Shown here: piece after piece, positions 1 to 8,665 of the stretch | Layout: every line of letters begins with the position of its first letter | How positions within the stretch are numbered: position 1 is the first letter of the stretch | Assembly (NCBI GenBank): GCA_910575605.1 | Contig: CAJTEW010000026.1 | Location: 1 to 38,481 of the forward strand | Source of the DNA: Lachnospiraceae bacterium | Lineage (GTDB): Bacteria > Bacillota > Clostridia > Lachnospirales > Lachnospiraceae | DNA length: 38,481 nucleotides | Direction of reading: 5' to 3' | Position numbers and translations under genes: made by a program | The notes under the pieces: model-generated | What the model saw: only the letters and a program-made list of their open reading frames with translations | What the model was told of the DNA's origin: nothing | Databases searched by the model: none

Positions 1-92
1 CCGTATACATCGAGAGGTGTACGTGCGGTTCCAGGGCGAGGGTTCGGAAACCTGCTGTCGTGAGACAGTAAGGCGCCGGATTCTTAGCCTAC
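1..92 (+). mobile_element. Group II intron, 3' end (domains V and VI)
   Basis: The first ~31 bases match the canonical 34-nt group II domain V minus its first nucleotides: the arm CCGTATACATC, a GAGA tetraloop, then the returning arm GGTGTACGTGCGGTTC. A domain VI-like hairpin region follows (CTGTC-GTGA-GACAG at about 55-68). The segment ends ...CCTAC, fitting the AY 3' end of bacterial group II introns. Directly after it the reading frame continues as Asn-Ile-Gly-Gln-Ile-Pro, the conserved continuation of the coupling-protein Walker B motif DEFANIG. The catalytic triad and any maturase ORF lie outside the window. Confidence 0.85.
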
Positions 93-653
93 AATATCGG
101 GCAGATACCGAAGTTTGAAAAGCTCATTGCAACGATACGGAGCCGGGAAATATCCGCGTCAATCATCTTGCAGAGCCAGTCACAGCTAAAGGCAATCTAC
201 AAGGACAACGCCGATACCATAGTCGGCAACTGCGACACCACGCTTTTCTTGGGTGGCAAGGAAAAAACGACGCTCAAAGAAATATCGGAGATTTTAGGCA
301 AGGAAACGATAGACAGCTTCAACACGTCCGAAACAAGGGGGCGGGAGCTTTCGCATGGGCTGAACTATCAGAAATTGGGAAAGCAGCTTATGACGGAAGA
401 TGAAATCGCAGTCATGGACGGAGGGAAATGTATCTTGCAGCTACGCGGGGTGCGCCCGTTCTTTTCGGACAAATTCGACATAACGAAGCACCCGAAATAC
501 AAGTACCTGTCCGACGCAGACCCGAAGAACGCCTTTGACATGGAAAAGCACCTAAGACGCCGCCCCGCCATTGTCAAGCCCGACGAGGTTTTTGACTATT
601 ACGAGATTGACGCGGCAGACTTACAGGAGGACGCAGACCATGAGGAAACGTAG
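93..653 (+). CDS. VirD4/TraG-type conjugative coupling protein, 3' exon
   Basis: This is the C-terminal part (about 186 residues) of the type IV coupling ATPase that links the relaxosome to the transfer channel at the membrane. The visible sequence begins NIGQIP-FEKLIATIRSREISASIILQ, typical of TraG/VirD4 just after the Walker B aspartate-glutamate. It continues with a QSQLKAIY / GNCDTTLFLGG stretch and a charged C-terminus. An ATG at 168 lies inside the domain and is not the real start. The 5' part of the gene is separated by the group II intron ending at about 92, so a full protein requires splicing. The stop overlaps the next start by 14 bases. Confidence 0.88.
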   Translation, partial: NIGQIPKFEKLIATIRSREISASIILQSQSQLKAIYKDNADTIVGNCDTTLFLGGKEKTTLKEISEILGKETIDSFNTSETRGRELSHGLNYQKLGKQLMTEDEIAVMDGGKCILQLRGVRPFFSDKFDITKHPKYKYLSDADPKNAFDMEKHLRRRPAIVKPDEVFDYYEIDAADLQEDADHEET

Positions 654-942
654 CGCAGAGGAAAAACAAAAGCAGCTTGAACGGTTTTTAATGAATGTTG
701 CGGAAGCCGCCGACGCTGCATTATGGGAGTATTGGCGGGAAAAGGAAGCGGAACACCGCCGTTTTGCAACGGAGTATGTCACGCGCCGGGGGGCTTATCC
801 CGCAACAGTGACAGCATGGCAGACCGCCGGGGGACAGGGGAAGCTACACTTCCCCTACGCTGCCTTGCGGCAGCTACCCCTTTGTGAACTTGCGGGAAGC
901 GAACACCTTGCTACGCAAGCTATTCACTTCCCGCAAGTCTGA
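640..942 (+). CDS. Small conserved ICE protein, function unknown
   Basis: This ~100-residue hydrophilic protein starts MRKRSAEEKQKQLERF. I chose the ATG at 640 because AGGAGG sits about ten bases upstream and the start overlaps the coupling-protein stop, as expected for translational coupling. The N-terminal half is an acidic/basic helix rich in Glu, Lys and Arg (likely coiled coil); the C-terminal half has no motif I recognise. From about 884 an alternative frame also reads through protein-like sequence (NLREANTLLRKLFTSRKSEK), so a frameshift near 880 in this copy or an alternative C-terminus is possible. Position right after the coupling protein suggests a transfer accessory role, which is inference only. 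Confidence 0.55.
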   Translation: MRKRSAEEKQKQLERFLMNVAEAADAALWEYWREKEAEHRRFATEYVTRRGAYPATVTAWQTAGGQGKLHFPYAALRQLPLCELAGSEHLATQAIHFPQV

Positions 943-1118
943 AAAAAACGTCCGGCAGCACAGCGGGACACAGAAAGGAGCGATTGAAGCAATCACATCT
1001 ATCCATACCGGCTACATGATACGCGCCCCCACTTTCCGGCGCAGTACACAGCGGCAGGAGCCGCACCCCCTACAACTGAATACCGCCGCGCCGCAGAACT
1101 TACGCAGCGCGGGGACAG

Positions 1119-1145
1119 CCGCCTTTACCAGAGGGCGGTTTTTTT
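1119..1145 (+). terminator. Intrinsic terminator between coupling-protein operon and Maff2
   Basis: A GC-rich six-pair hairpin (CCGCCT at 1119-1124 with GGGCGG at 1133-1138) is followed directly by seven T residues (1139-1145). It lies in the 276-base gap between the genes ending at 942 and starting at 1219, which otherwise holds no convincing gene. It would separate the coupling-protein transcript from the Maff2/VirB genes or attenuate read-through into them. Confidence 0.7.
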
Positions 1146-1218
1146 GTGCGGCGGCATATGCTGACCGCCTTTTGTCCGCTTGCCGGACAGCCGCAGACGC
1201 GGCAGAAAGGATATATTT

Positions 1219-1434
1219 ATGGCATTTTTCAATAGCGCAGTAGACGTTTTGCAGACCCTTGTTGTAGCACTTGGAGCCGGGCTTGGTATCTGGGGCGTAA
1301 TCAATCTGATGGAGGGCTACGGCAACGACAATCCGGGCGCGAAAAGCCAGGGCATGAAGCAGCTTATGGCGGGCGGCGGCGTTGCCCTTATCGGCATGAC
1401 CCTTGTACCGCTGCTTTCCGGGCTGTTCGGTTAA
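1219..1434 (+). CDS. Maff2 family mobile-element membrane protein
   Basis: A 71-residue protein starting MAFFNSAVDVLQTLVVALGAG with two hydrophobic segments (about residues 8-27 and 47-68) joined by a short polar loop (GYGNDNPGAKSQG). Start chosen at ATG 1219 because AGAAAGG precedes it; the ORF extends upstream to 1180 without homology. Size, twin transmembrane helices and position just before VirB6, PrgI and VirB4 genes suit a VirB2-like pilin or channel component of the conjugation machine, though family members are annotated only as Maff2. Terminator 1119-1145 lies upstream, so this gene probably heads the mating-pair-formation transcript. Confidence 0.85.
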   Translation: MAFFNSAVDVLQTLVVALGAGLGIWGVINLMEGYGNDNPGAKSQGMKQLMAGGGVALIGMTLVPLLSGLFG

Positions 1435-1453
1435 GAAGCGCGGGTAAAGGCTT

Positions 1454-2323
1454 ATGCAGAGCATACTTGACGCGATTAACGAATGGATAAAGGAAATCCT
1501 CATAGGAGCCATAAACGGTAATCTGTCAACTATGTTCGGGGACGTAAACGAAAAAGTCGGCACTATCGCCGCAGAGGTAGGGCAGACCCCGCAAGGGTGG
1601 AACGCAAATATATTCTCCATGATACAGACCCTTAGTGAGAATGTAATCGTACCCATTGCGGGGCTTGTCATTACCTACGTCCTATGCTATGAGCTTATCA
1701 GCATGGTAACGGAAAAGAACAATATGCACGACGTTGACACTTCCATGTTCTTCAAGTGGGTGTTCAAGGCGTTTGTGGCAGTCTACCTTGTGACGCACAC
1801 CTTTGACATCACTATGGCGGTGTTCGATATGGCGCAGCACGTTGTTTCCGGCGCGGCGGGGGTAATCGGCGGCAGCACAGAGATTGATGTTGCCGCCGCC
1901 CTTGCTTCCATGCAAAGCGGGCTTGACGCTATGGAAATCCCCGAACTGCTCTTACTTGTCATGGAAACAAGCCTTGTGAGCTTGTGCATGAAAATCATGT
2001 CCGTACTGATAACCGTTATCCTCTACGGGCGTATGATAGAAATTTACCTTTACTGTTCGGTATCGCCTATCCCGTTTGCAACTATGACTAACCGGGAATG
2101 GGGGCAGATAGGAAACAACTACCTAAAATCCCTGTTCGCTATCGGTTTTCAAGGCTTCCTCATTATGATATGCGTCGGCATTTACGCGGTTCTGGTAAAC
2201 AACATGATAATAGCGGACAATCTGCACAGCGCGATATTCTCCCTTGCAGCCTACACCGTTATCCTCTGTTTCTCCCTGTTCAAATCCGGCGCACTGGCGA
2301 AGTCGATTTTTTCCGCGCATTAG
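1454..2323 (+). CDS. VirB6/TrbL-like conjugal transfer membrane protein (CD1112-like)
   Basis: A 289-residue polytopic membrane protein. Hydrophobic segments appear near residues 60-85, 100-125, 175-195, 225-248 and 262-282, with an N-terminal amphipathic region (DAINEWIKEILIGAINGN). Size and topology match the VirB6/TrbL inner-membrane channel subunits encoded between Maff2 and PrgI in Tn1549-like elements. It is expected to form part of the translocation pore in the donor membrane. It follows Maff2 by 19 bases in the same operon. Family assignment rests on topology, a few recognisable stretches and synteny rather than a catalytic motif. Confidence 0.8.
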   Translation: MQSILDAINEWIKEILIGAINGNLSTMFGDVNEKVGTIAAEVGQTPQGWNANIFSMIQTLSENVIVPIAGLVITYVLCYELISMVTEKNNMHDVDTSMFFKWVFKAFVAVYLVTHTFDITMAVFDMAQHVVSGAAGVIGGSTEIDVAAALASMQSGLDAMEIPELLLLVMETSLVSLCMKIMSVLITVILYGRMIEIYLYCSVSPIPFATMTNREWGQIGNNYLKSLFAIGFQGFLIMICVGIYAVLVNNMIIADNLHSAIFSLAAYTVILCFSLFKSGALAKSIFSAH

Positions 2324-2415
2324 CGGCGTGTCAAGGGCAGGGTGGAGATTTTCAGAGCGAAGCGGCGAAAATACGACCCGACCTTGACGCGGATAACCCC
2401 CATATAATACGGGCG

Positions 2416-2442
2416 GGCAAAGGGCATAGATTGACCTTTGCC
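2416..2442 (+). other. Hairpin in the gap between VirB6-like and PrgI genes
   Basis: GGCAAAGG (2416-2423) pairs perfectly with CCTTTGCC (2435-2442) across an 11-base loop. There is no T-run, so it is not a standard terminator. It may be a processing or stability element in the operon mRNA. The rest of the 177-base gap 2324-2500 shows nothing else I can support. Confidence 0.4.
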
Positions 2443-2500
2443 TTGATTACCCTTATGGAAAATTACAGCAACACCAAACCCAGAGAAAGGAGGTTTTCAC

Positions 2501-2902
2501 TTGGCGTATGTACCCGTACCCAAAGACTTATCCAAAGTCAAGACAAAAGTAGCGTTCAACCTTACCAAACGGCAGATTGTATGTTTTGCGGCGGCTCTCC
2601 TGTTCGGCTTGTCGCTTTTCTTTCTGCTCAAAGACAGCACAGGCACCAGCCTTGCGTCTATGGCTATGATTGCCGTCATGCTGCCCTGTTTCCTCTTTGC
2701 CATGTATGAGAAGCATGGACAGCCCCTTGAAGTGGTGGTGAAGAACATCATTCAGACAAAATTCATAGCCCCCAAAGAACGACCATACAGGACAGACAAC
2801 TTTTATTCCGTCTTAGAACGGCAGAGAAAACTTGAAAAGGAGGTATCAGCGATTGCAAAAGGAAACACGAAGAAACAGCGCGGCGGGAAGCGCAAAGCCT
2901 AA
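2501..2902 (+). CDS. PrgI family protein (VirB3-like conjugation membrane protein)
   Basis: A 133-residue protein starting MAYVPVPKDLSKVKTKVAFNLTKRQ. Initiation is at TTG 2501: AAAGGAGG lies six bases upstream and there is no better start. Two adjacent transmembrane helices occupy about residues 28-46 and 51-70, preceded by the LTKRQ basic anchor typical of PrgI proteins, and followed by a cytoplasmic, Lys/Arg-rich tail ending KKQRGGKRKA. PrgI/VirB3 proteins sit beside the VirB4 ATPase in the inner-membrane complex, and here the end overlaps the VirB4 start by about 50 bases, supporting coupled translation of partners. Confidence 0.85.
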   Translation: MAYVPVPKDLSKVKTKVAFNLTKRQIVCFAAALLFGLSLFFLLKDSTGTSLASMAMIAVMLPCFLFAMYEKHGQPLEVVVKNIIQTKFIAPKERPYRTDNFYSVLERQRKLEKEVSAIAKGNTKKQRGGKRKA

Positions 2903-5291
2903 CCCGCCCCGCAAGCTCACCCGCGCCGAGAAAAAGCAGATTGCGGAAATCATCAGACAGGCAAAGGGCGACGGGAAAGCGCACACCGCGCAGCAGACAA
3001 TCCCCTATATCCAGATGTACCCGGACGGTATCTGCAAGGTTACGCAGCGCAAATACTCAAAGACCGTCGCCTTTGAAGATATTAACTATCAGCTTGCACA
3101 GGCAGACGACAAGACCGCCATTTTTGAGAACTGGTGCGACTTCCTAAACTACTTTGACGCTTCCGTTTCGGTGCAGCTTTCTTTCATCAATCAGGGGACG
3201 CAGCGGGGCGAAGCGGAAAAGGCGGTCAATATCCCGGCACAGGAGGACGCTTTCAATTCTATCCGCACAGAATACCGGGATATGCTGAAAAACCAGCTTG
3301 CAAAGGGCAACAACGGGCTTGTCAAGGCGAAGTATATCACCTTTGCCATTGAAGCCGACAGTCTGGGCGCGGCGAAATCCCGCCTTGCCCGTATCGAAAC
3401 GGACGTGCTGAACAACTTTAAGCTCTTGGGCGTAGCTGCCCGCCCCATGACAGGCTATGAACGCCTTAAAATGCTGCATGGCATTTTCCACCCGGAGGGC
3501 GGGCAGTTTTCCTTTGATTTTTCTTGGCTTGCCCCGTCCGGGCTTTCCACAAAGGACTTTATCGCCCCGTCCTCTTTCCGTTTTGGCGAGGGGCGTTATT
3601 TCCGCATGGGGCGCAAAATCGGCGCGGTTTCATTCCTTGAAATCCTTGCCCCGGAGTTAAACGACCGTATCTTATCGGATATTCTGGACTTGGAAACGGG
3701 CGTTATCGTCAATCTGCATATCCACAGTATCGACCAGACCGAAGCCATAAAGACAATCAAGCGGAAAATCACCGACCTTGACAAAATGAAAATCGAGGAA
3801 CAGAAAAAAGCGGTACGCAGCGGCTATGACATGGATATAATCCCGTCCGACCTTGCCACGTTCGGCAGCGAAGCGAAGAACCTCTTACAGGACTTGCAGA
3901 GCCGGAATGAAAGAATGTTCCTCTTGACGTTCCTTGTGGTGAACATGGCGGACACGAAGCGGAAACTGGAAAATGACGTATTCGCGGCGGCGGGCATAGC
4001 ACAGAAGAACAACTGCGCCTTAACCCGCCTTGACTACCAACAGGAAGCGGGGCTTATGTCCTCTGTACCGCTTGGGGAGAACCTTATCCCCATTCAAAGA
4101 GGGCTTACCACGTCAAGCACCGCTATCTTTATCCCCTTTATCACACAGGAGCTTTTCCAGACGGGCGCGGCTTTGTACTACGGCTTGAACGCCCTGTCTA
4201 ACAACATGATACTCTGCGACCGCAAGCAGCTAAAGAACCCCAACGGCTTAATCTTGGGTACGCCGGGAAGCGGGAAATCCTTTGCCGCCAAACGGGAAAT
4301 GACAAACGCTTTCCTCATTACAGACGACGACATTATTATCTGCGACCCGGAAGCAGAGTATTTTTCCCTTGTGCAGCGGCTTGACGGGCAAGTGATACGG
4401 TTATCGCCTACGGGCAAGGGCATTGACGGGAAGCCCCAGTATGTGAACCCTATGGATATTAACCTCAACTATTCCGAGGACGACAGCCCCCTTGCGCTGA
4501 AATCCGACTTTATCCTCTCCCTCTGCGAGCTTGTCATAGGCGGTAAGGAGGGCTTGCAGCCTGTCGATAAGACCGTCATTGACCGCGCTGTTAGGAACGT
4601 GTACCGCCCTTTCCTTGCAGACCCCGACCCGGAGAAAATGCCTATCTTGGGCGACCTCTACGACGAGCTTTTGAAGCAGCCGGAGCCGGAAGCGGCGCGT
4701 ATCGCGGCGGCATTGGAGCTTTACGTTTCCGGGAGCCTTAACGTATTCAACCACCGTACCAACGTGGAGCTGAACAACCGCCTTGTCTGCTTTGACATCA
4801 AGCAGCTTGGGAAGCAGCTCAAAAAGTTAGGTATGCTCATTGTGCAGGACCAGGTATGGAACCGCGTCACCGTCAACCGGGCAGAAAGGAAATCCACCCG
4901 GTATTTTATGGACGAATTTCATCTTCTCTTGAAAGAGGAACAGACCGCCGCCTATTCCGTTGAAATCTGGAAGCGTTTCAGAAAATGGGGCGGCATACCC
5001 ACAGCCATTACGCAGAATGTCAAGGATTTGCTTGCTTCCCGCGAAGTGGAGAATATCTTTGAAAACTCTGATTTTGTCCTCATGCTCAATCAGGCGGCGG
5101 GCGACCGGGCTATCCTTGCAAAGCAGCTCAACATCTCCCCGCAGCAGATGAAATATGTCACCCACACCGAAGCGGGCGAGGGGCTTATCTTCTACGGGAA
5201 CGTGGTGCTGCCCTTTGTAGACCGCTTCCCGAAAGACACCGAGCTTTACCGGGTAATGACGACGAAGCCGGAGGAAGTAGGCGAAGCATGA
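2853..5291 (+). CDS. VirB4-like conjugal transfer ATPase (CD1110 family)
   Basis: This ~812-residue ATPase powers the conjugative type IV secretion channel at the inner membrane. Walker A GTPGSGKS is at residues 469-476 and Walker B (YFMDEFHLLL) has its Asp-Glu at about 687-688, followed by a conserved ITQNVKDLL sensor region. The N-terminal half is the typical VirB4 docking domain. Start: TTG 2853 has AAAAGGAGG about nine bases upstream; an upstream in-frame ATG at 2832 lacks a ribosome site. It overlaps the PrgI gene upstream and shares ATGA with the methylase gene downstream, so the three are probably translated together. Confidence 0.93.
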   Translation: MQKETRRNSAAGSAKPNPPRKLTRAEKKQIAEIIRQAKGDGKAHTAQQTIPYIQMYPDGICKVTQRKYSKTVAFEDINYQLAQADDKTAIFENWCDFLNYFDASVSVQLSFINQGTQRGEAEKAVNIPAQEDAFNSIRTEYRDMLKNQLAKGNNGLVKAKYITFAIEADSLGAAKSRLARIETDVLNNFKLLGVAARPMTGYERLKMLHGIFHPEGGQFSFDFSWLAPSGLSTKDFIAPSSFRFGEGRYFRMGRKIGAVSFLEILAPELNDRILSDILDLETGVIVNLHIHSIDQTEAIKTIKRKITDLDKMKIEEQKKAVRSGYDMDIIPSDLATFGSEAKNLLQDLQSRNERMFLLTFLVVNMADTKRKLENDVFAAAGIAQKNNCALTRLDYQQEAGLMSSVPLGENLIPIQRGLTTSSTAIFIPFITQELFQTGAALYYGLNALSNNMILCDRKQLKNPNGLILGTPGSGKSFAAKREMTNAFLITDDDIIICDPEAEYFSLVQRLDGQVIRLSPTGKGIDGKPQYVNPMDINLNYSEDDSPLALKSDFILSLCELVIGGKEGLQPVDKTVIDRAVRNVYRPFLADPDPEKMPILGDLYDELLKQPEPEAARIAAALELYVSGSLNVFNHRTNVELNNRLVCFDIKQLGKQLKKLGMLIVQDQVWNRVTVNRAERKSTRYFMDEFHLLLKEEQTAAYSVEIWKRFRKWGGIPTAITQNVKDLLASREVENIFENSDFVLMLNQAAGDRAILAKQLNISPQQMKYVTHTEAGEGLIFYGNVVLPFVDRFPKDTELYRVMTTKPEEVGEA

Positions 5292-6247
5292 ACGGGCTGA
5301 AAACTGACACCATCATCAACCGCGACGCGCTCTATGCCTTGCGGGAGCTTCCAGAGGAAAGCGTACACTGTTGCGTCACAAGCCCGCCCTACTATGCGCT
5401 TAGAGATTATGGGCTTGATATGCAGATTGGGCGGGAGGACACGCCGGAGCAGTACATTGACAGGCTGACCGAGGTTTTCCGCGAGCTGCGCCGGGTACTG
5501 CGTTCTGACGGTACGCTCTGGCTGAATATCGCGGACACTTACTGCGGCACAGGAAATAAAGGCTACCATGCAGACCCGAAGAACCCGAAAGGCAGAAACG
5601 GACAGCAGATTGCAAGAAACAACCGCGTTTCCGGCTGCAAACAAAAGGACTTAATCGGTATCCCTTGGCTTTTAGCCTTTGCCCTACGCGCTGACGGGTG
5701 GTATTTACGGAGCGACATTATCTGGCAGAAAGAAAACCCCATGCCGGAGAGCGTGAAAGACCGCCCTACCCGCTGCTATGAACATATCTTTCTGCTTACG
5801 AAGTCAAAGAAATATTTCTATGACGCAGCCGCCATAGCCGAGCCGTTAGCCCCCACAACGGCGGCGCGGTACCGCACCGGGCGCAGCGCGGGACAGAAAT
5901 ATGCGGACGAAATACCCGGACAGGGGAAAGTACAGGGGCTTAACCGGGCGCGAAGCGGCAGCTACTACGACGAAGCCCTCATGCCGACCATGCGGAACAG
6001 GCGGGACGTGTGGCTTATCAATACCGTTCCCTACAAGGGCGGGCATTTCGCCGCGTTCCCGCCAAAACTTGCCGAAACCTGTATCAAGGCGGGCTGTCCG
6101 AAAGGCGGCGTTGTGCTTGACCCCTTTTTCGGCAGCGGCACGACGGGGGCAGCCGCAAGGCAGCTTGACAGGCATTATATAGGCATTGAGATAAACGCCG
6201 AGTATTGCGCCCTTGCAAGGGCGCGGATTGGAGGGACAGAAAAATAA
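5288..6247 (+). CDS. Orphan DNA methyltransferase, N4/N6 type (SPPY)
   Basis: A 319-residue SAM-dependent DNA methylase. The catalytic motif IV is SPPY at residues 32-35 near the N-terminus and the SAM-binding motif DPFFGSGTTG is at about 278-287, the order of beta-class amino-methylases. SPPY is typical of N4-cytosine enzymes, although some N6-adenine enzymes of this family also use it. No restriction endonuclease is adjacent, so it more likely protects the element from host restriction or marks transferred DNA than forms an R-M pair. The start overlaps the VirB4 stop (ATGA). Confidence 0.88.
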   Translation: MNGLKTDTIINRDALYALRELPEESVHCCVTSPPYYALRDYGLDMQIGREDTPEQYIDRLTEVFRELRRVLRSDGTLWLNIADTYCGTGNKGYHADPKNPKGRNGQQIARNNRVSGCKQKDLIGIPWLLAFALRADGWYLRSDIIWQKENPMPESVKDRPTRCYEHIFLLTKSKKYFYDAAAIAEPLAPTTAARYRTGRSAGQKYADEIPGQGKVQGLNRARSGSYYDEALMPTMRNRRDVWLINTVPYKGGHFAAFPPKLAETCIKAGCPKGGVVLDPFFGSGTTGAAARQLDRHYIGIEINAEYCALARARIGGTEK

Positions 6248-8352
6248 AACAGTATCGAGCGCGTGAGAAAGTCACGCAGAAAATGACCCGCGAGGGGGCT
6301 GTCGAGGTAAACGCCGCCACCGGGAAAAAGAAACGTATCAGCAAGCGGATAAGGGACGCGGACTTTGCAAAGACCGAAGCACCGCAGCCGCCGGAACAGG
6401 CAGCGCAGCCCCTACCGGGCGGCGCAACTTCCCCGCCCTTAACCGACACGCCGCCACTTCCCCATGCGCCGGGGGCAGAACGGGAACAGGACACCGCCGC
6501 AGCCGAGCGCGTCTTGGAGCGTATCGACGGGGCGCGTACCAGAAAGGCGAGCAAAAAGGCGGCGAGGAAAGCACAGGCAGAAGCCACAGCAAAAGAAAAA
6601 TCTTCCCGCTTGCAGTTTACCGACGAGGAACGGGCAACGCCGGAGCTTGAAAAGTATATCCGAAAATCGGACAAAGCAGCCGACCGTCTGGACGCGGCAA
6701 AGGCGGCTATCCCCAAAGAAAAGAAACTTGTACGGGAGCGCACCTTTGACGAAGCTACCGGGAAAGGCAAGACCCGCCTACGCTTTGAGGAACGGGAAAA
6801 GCCCATAGGAAAGAATAAGCCCCACAATAACCCGCTATCCCGCCCCGCACAGGAAGCGGGTATTTTCGTCCACAACAAGATACATTCCGTTGAAAAGGAC
6901 AATTCCGGCGTTGAGGGGGCGCACAAATCCGAAGAACTGGCAGAGCGCGGCGCAAAGTACGGGGCGAGGAAAGTCAAGGAGGGCTACCGCAGCCACAAGC
7001 TGAAACCCTACCGGGCGGCGGCAAAGGCAGAGAAAGCGGCGTTCAAGGCAAATGTGGATTTCCAGTACCACAAAGCCTTACATGACAATCCGCAGATTGC
7101 GAGCAATCCCCTTTCCCGCTTCATGCAGAAGCAGCAAATCAAGCGGCAGTATGCAAAGGCAGCGAAAAAAGGGGGCGCAGCCACAGCAAAAAAGGCAGCG
7201 GAGAATACAAGGAAAGCGGCAAAGAAAACCGCCGAGGAAACCAAACGGGCAATCGCTTTTGTAGGGCGGCACCCGGCGGGCGTATGTATCGCCGTTGCCG
7301 CGCTGCTCTTATTCATCATGGTATCGGCGGGGCTTTCCTCTTGCGGTTCCATGTTCTCCGGCTTGATGAACGGCATACTTGGGACTTCCTACACGTCGGA
7401 GGACAGCGACCTTGTGGCGACGGAGAACAATTACGCCGCAAAGGAAAACGAGCTTCAGCAGCAGATTGACAATATCGAAAGCACCCACCCCGGCTATGAC
7501 GAATACCGCTATGACCTTGACAGTATCGGGCATAACCCCCATGAGTTAGCGTCCTACCTCACCGCCCTTTTACAGACCTACACCCCGCAGAGCGCACAGG
7601 CAGAACTAAACCGCGTCTTTGCCATGCAGTACACCTTGACGCTGACGGAAGAAACGGAAATCCGCTACCGCACAGAAACAAGCACCGACCCGGAAACAGG
7701 GGAAACGACCACCGAGGAAGTACCCTACGAGTACCATATCCTTAATGTGAAGCTGACGAACAAGCCCATTTCCGAGATTGCGGAGGAACTTCTAACGCCA
7801 CAGCAGCTTGAAATGTACCGCGTCTATCTGGAAACAAGCGGAAACAAACCGCTGATTTTCGGCGGCGGCTCCCCCGATATGGGCGCGTCCGAGGATTTAA
7901 GCGGCGTACAGCTTGTAAACGGCACACGCCCCGGCAACACCGCCGTTGTAGACCTTGCAAAGCGGCAAGTCGGCAACGTGGGCGGGCGACCCTTTTGGAG
8001 CTGGTACGGATTTAACAGCCGCGTGGAATGGTGCGCCTGTTTCGTTTCATGGTGCTACAATCAAGCCGGAAAGAGCGAGCCGCGCTTTGCCGGGTGCCAG
8101 TCACAGGGCGTACCCTGGTTCCAGTCACGCGGGCAATGGGGCGCGAGGGGCTATGAGAATATCGCCCCCGGCGACGCTATCTTTTTCGACTGGGACGGGG
8201 ACGGGAGCGCAGACCATGTGGGGCTTGTTATCGGAACGGACGGGGAGCGCGTCTATACCGTCGAGGGCAATTCCGGCGACGCCTGCAAGATAAAGAGCTA
8301 CCCCGTCAATTACTCCTGTATCAAAGGCTATGGGCTGATGAACTGGAATTAA
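6205..8352 (+). CDS. Membrane-anchored CHAP-domain cell-wall hydrolase (CD1108 family)
   Basis: A ~700-residue VirB1-like peptidoglycan hydrolase thought to open the wall for the mating channel. Layout: a long Ala/Lys/Glu-rich cytoplasmic region (to about 350), one transmembrane helix at about 355-378 (VCIAVAALLLFIMV), a linker, and a C-terminal CHAP domain with catalytic Cys at about 610 (EWCACFVSWC) and His at about 671 (ADHVGLV). Start is uncertain. TTG 6205 opens the frame but overlaps the methylase by 43 bases; GGAGGG at 6230-6235 is best spaced for codon ATA 6244; the first ATG is 6283 without a ribosome site. A non-ATG start is likely. Confidence 0.85.
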   Translation: MRPCKGADWRDRKIKQYRAREKVTQKMTREGAVEVNAATGKKKRISKRIRDADFAKTEAPQPPEQAAQPLPGGATSPPLTDTPPLPHAPGAEREQDTAAAERVLERIDGARTRKASKKAARKAQAEATAKEKSSRLQFTDEERATPELEKYIRKSDKAADRLDAAKAAIPKEKKLVRERTFDEATGKGKTRLRFEEREKPIGKNKPHNNPLSRPAQEAGIFVHNKIHSVEKDNSGVEGAHKSEELAERGAKYGARKVKEGYRSHKLKPYRAAAKAEKAAFKANVDFQYHKALHDNPQIASNPLSRFMQKQQIKRQYAKAAKKGGAATAKKAAENTRKAAKKTAEETKRAIAFVGRHPAGVCIAVAALLLFIMVSAGLSSCGSMFSGLMNGILGTSYTSEDSDLVATENNYAAKENELQQQIDNIESTHPGYDEYRYDLDSIGHNPHELASYLTALLQTYTPQSAQAELNRVFAMQYTLTLTEETEIRYRTETSTDPETGETTTEEVPYEYHILNVKLTNKPISEIAEELLTPQQLEMYRVYLETSGNKPLIFGGGSPDMGASEDLSGVQLVNGTRPGNTAVVDLAKRQVGNVGGRPFWSWYGFNSRVEWCACFVSWCYNQAGKSEPRFAGCQSQGVPWFQSRGQWGARGYENIAPGDAIFFDWDGDGSADHVGLVIGTDGERVYTVEGNSGDACKIKSYPVNYSCIKGYGLMNWN

Positions 8353-8386
8353 CATATTTTTGAGCAAAGAAAGGAGAAATTTATTT

Positions 8387-8665
8387 ATGGCTATGAACAA
8401 AATTGAACGTATCGACAGGGAGATTGCAAAGACCCGCGAGAAAATCACCGAGTACCAGAACAAATTAAGGGGGCTTGAAGCGCAGAAAACCGAAGCGGAA
8501 AACCTGCAAATCGTACAGCTTGTGCGCTCCATGCGCCTTTCCCCGCATGAGCTTTCCGCTATGCTTTCCGGGGGCGGTATTCCGGGCATGGAAGCCGCGC
8601 CGGGCTACCCCGCAGAACCCGCAGACCATGACACCGAAGAAATGGAGGACACCGAGAATGAATAA
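8387..8665 (+). CDS. DUF4315 family protein
   Basis: A ~92-residue soluble protein beginning MAMNKIERIDREIAKTREKI, with a predicted coiled coil over the first ~45 residues and the short motif VRSMRLSPHELSAML, followed by a Pro/Glu-rich acidic tail. The ATG at 8387 is preceded by AAAGGAG; an internal ATG at 8393 is also possible. It sits between the CHAP hydrolase and DUF4366 as in other Tn1549-like elements. Function is unknown; the coiled coil and acidic tail suggest a partner protein of the transfer complex. Confidence 0.82.
   Translation: MAMNKIERIDREIAKTREKITEYQNKLRGLEAQKTEAENLQIVQLVRSMRLSPHELSAMLSGGGIPGMEAAPGYPAEPADHDTEEMEDTENE

Noticed and set aside
884-1243. 119-codon frame downstream of the coupling-protein gene
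   Set aside because: It crosses an intrinsic terminator and the Maff2 start, without a ribosome site; only its first ~20 codons look protein-like.
2383-2409. TTGACG ... TATAAT pair upstream of the PrgI gene
   Set aside because: The spacer is only 13 bases, too short for a standard sigma-A promoter.
5288-6247. Restriction-modification system
   Set aside because: Only the methylase is present; neighbours on both sides are conjugation genes.
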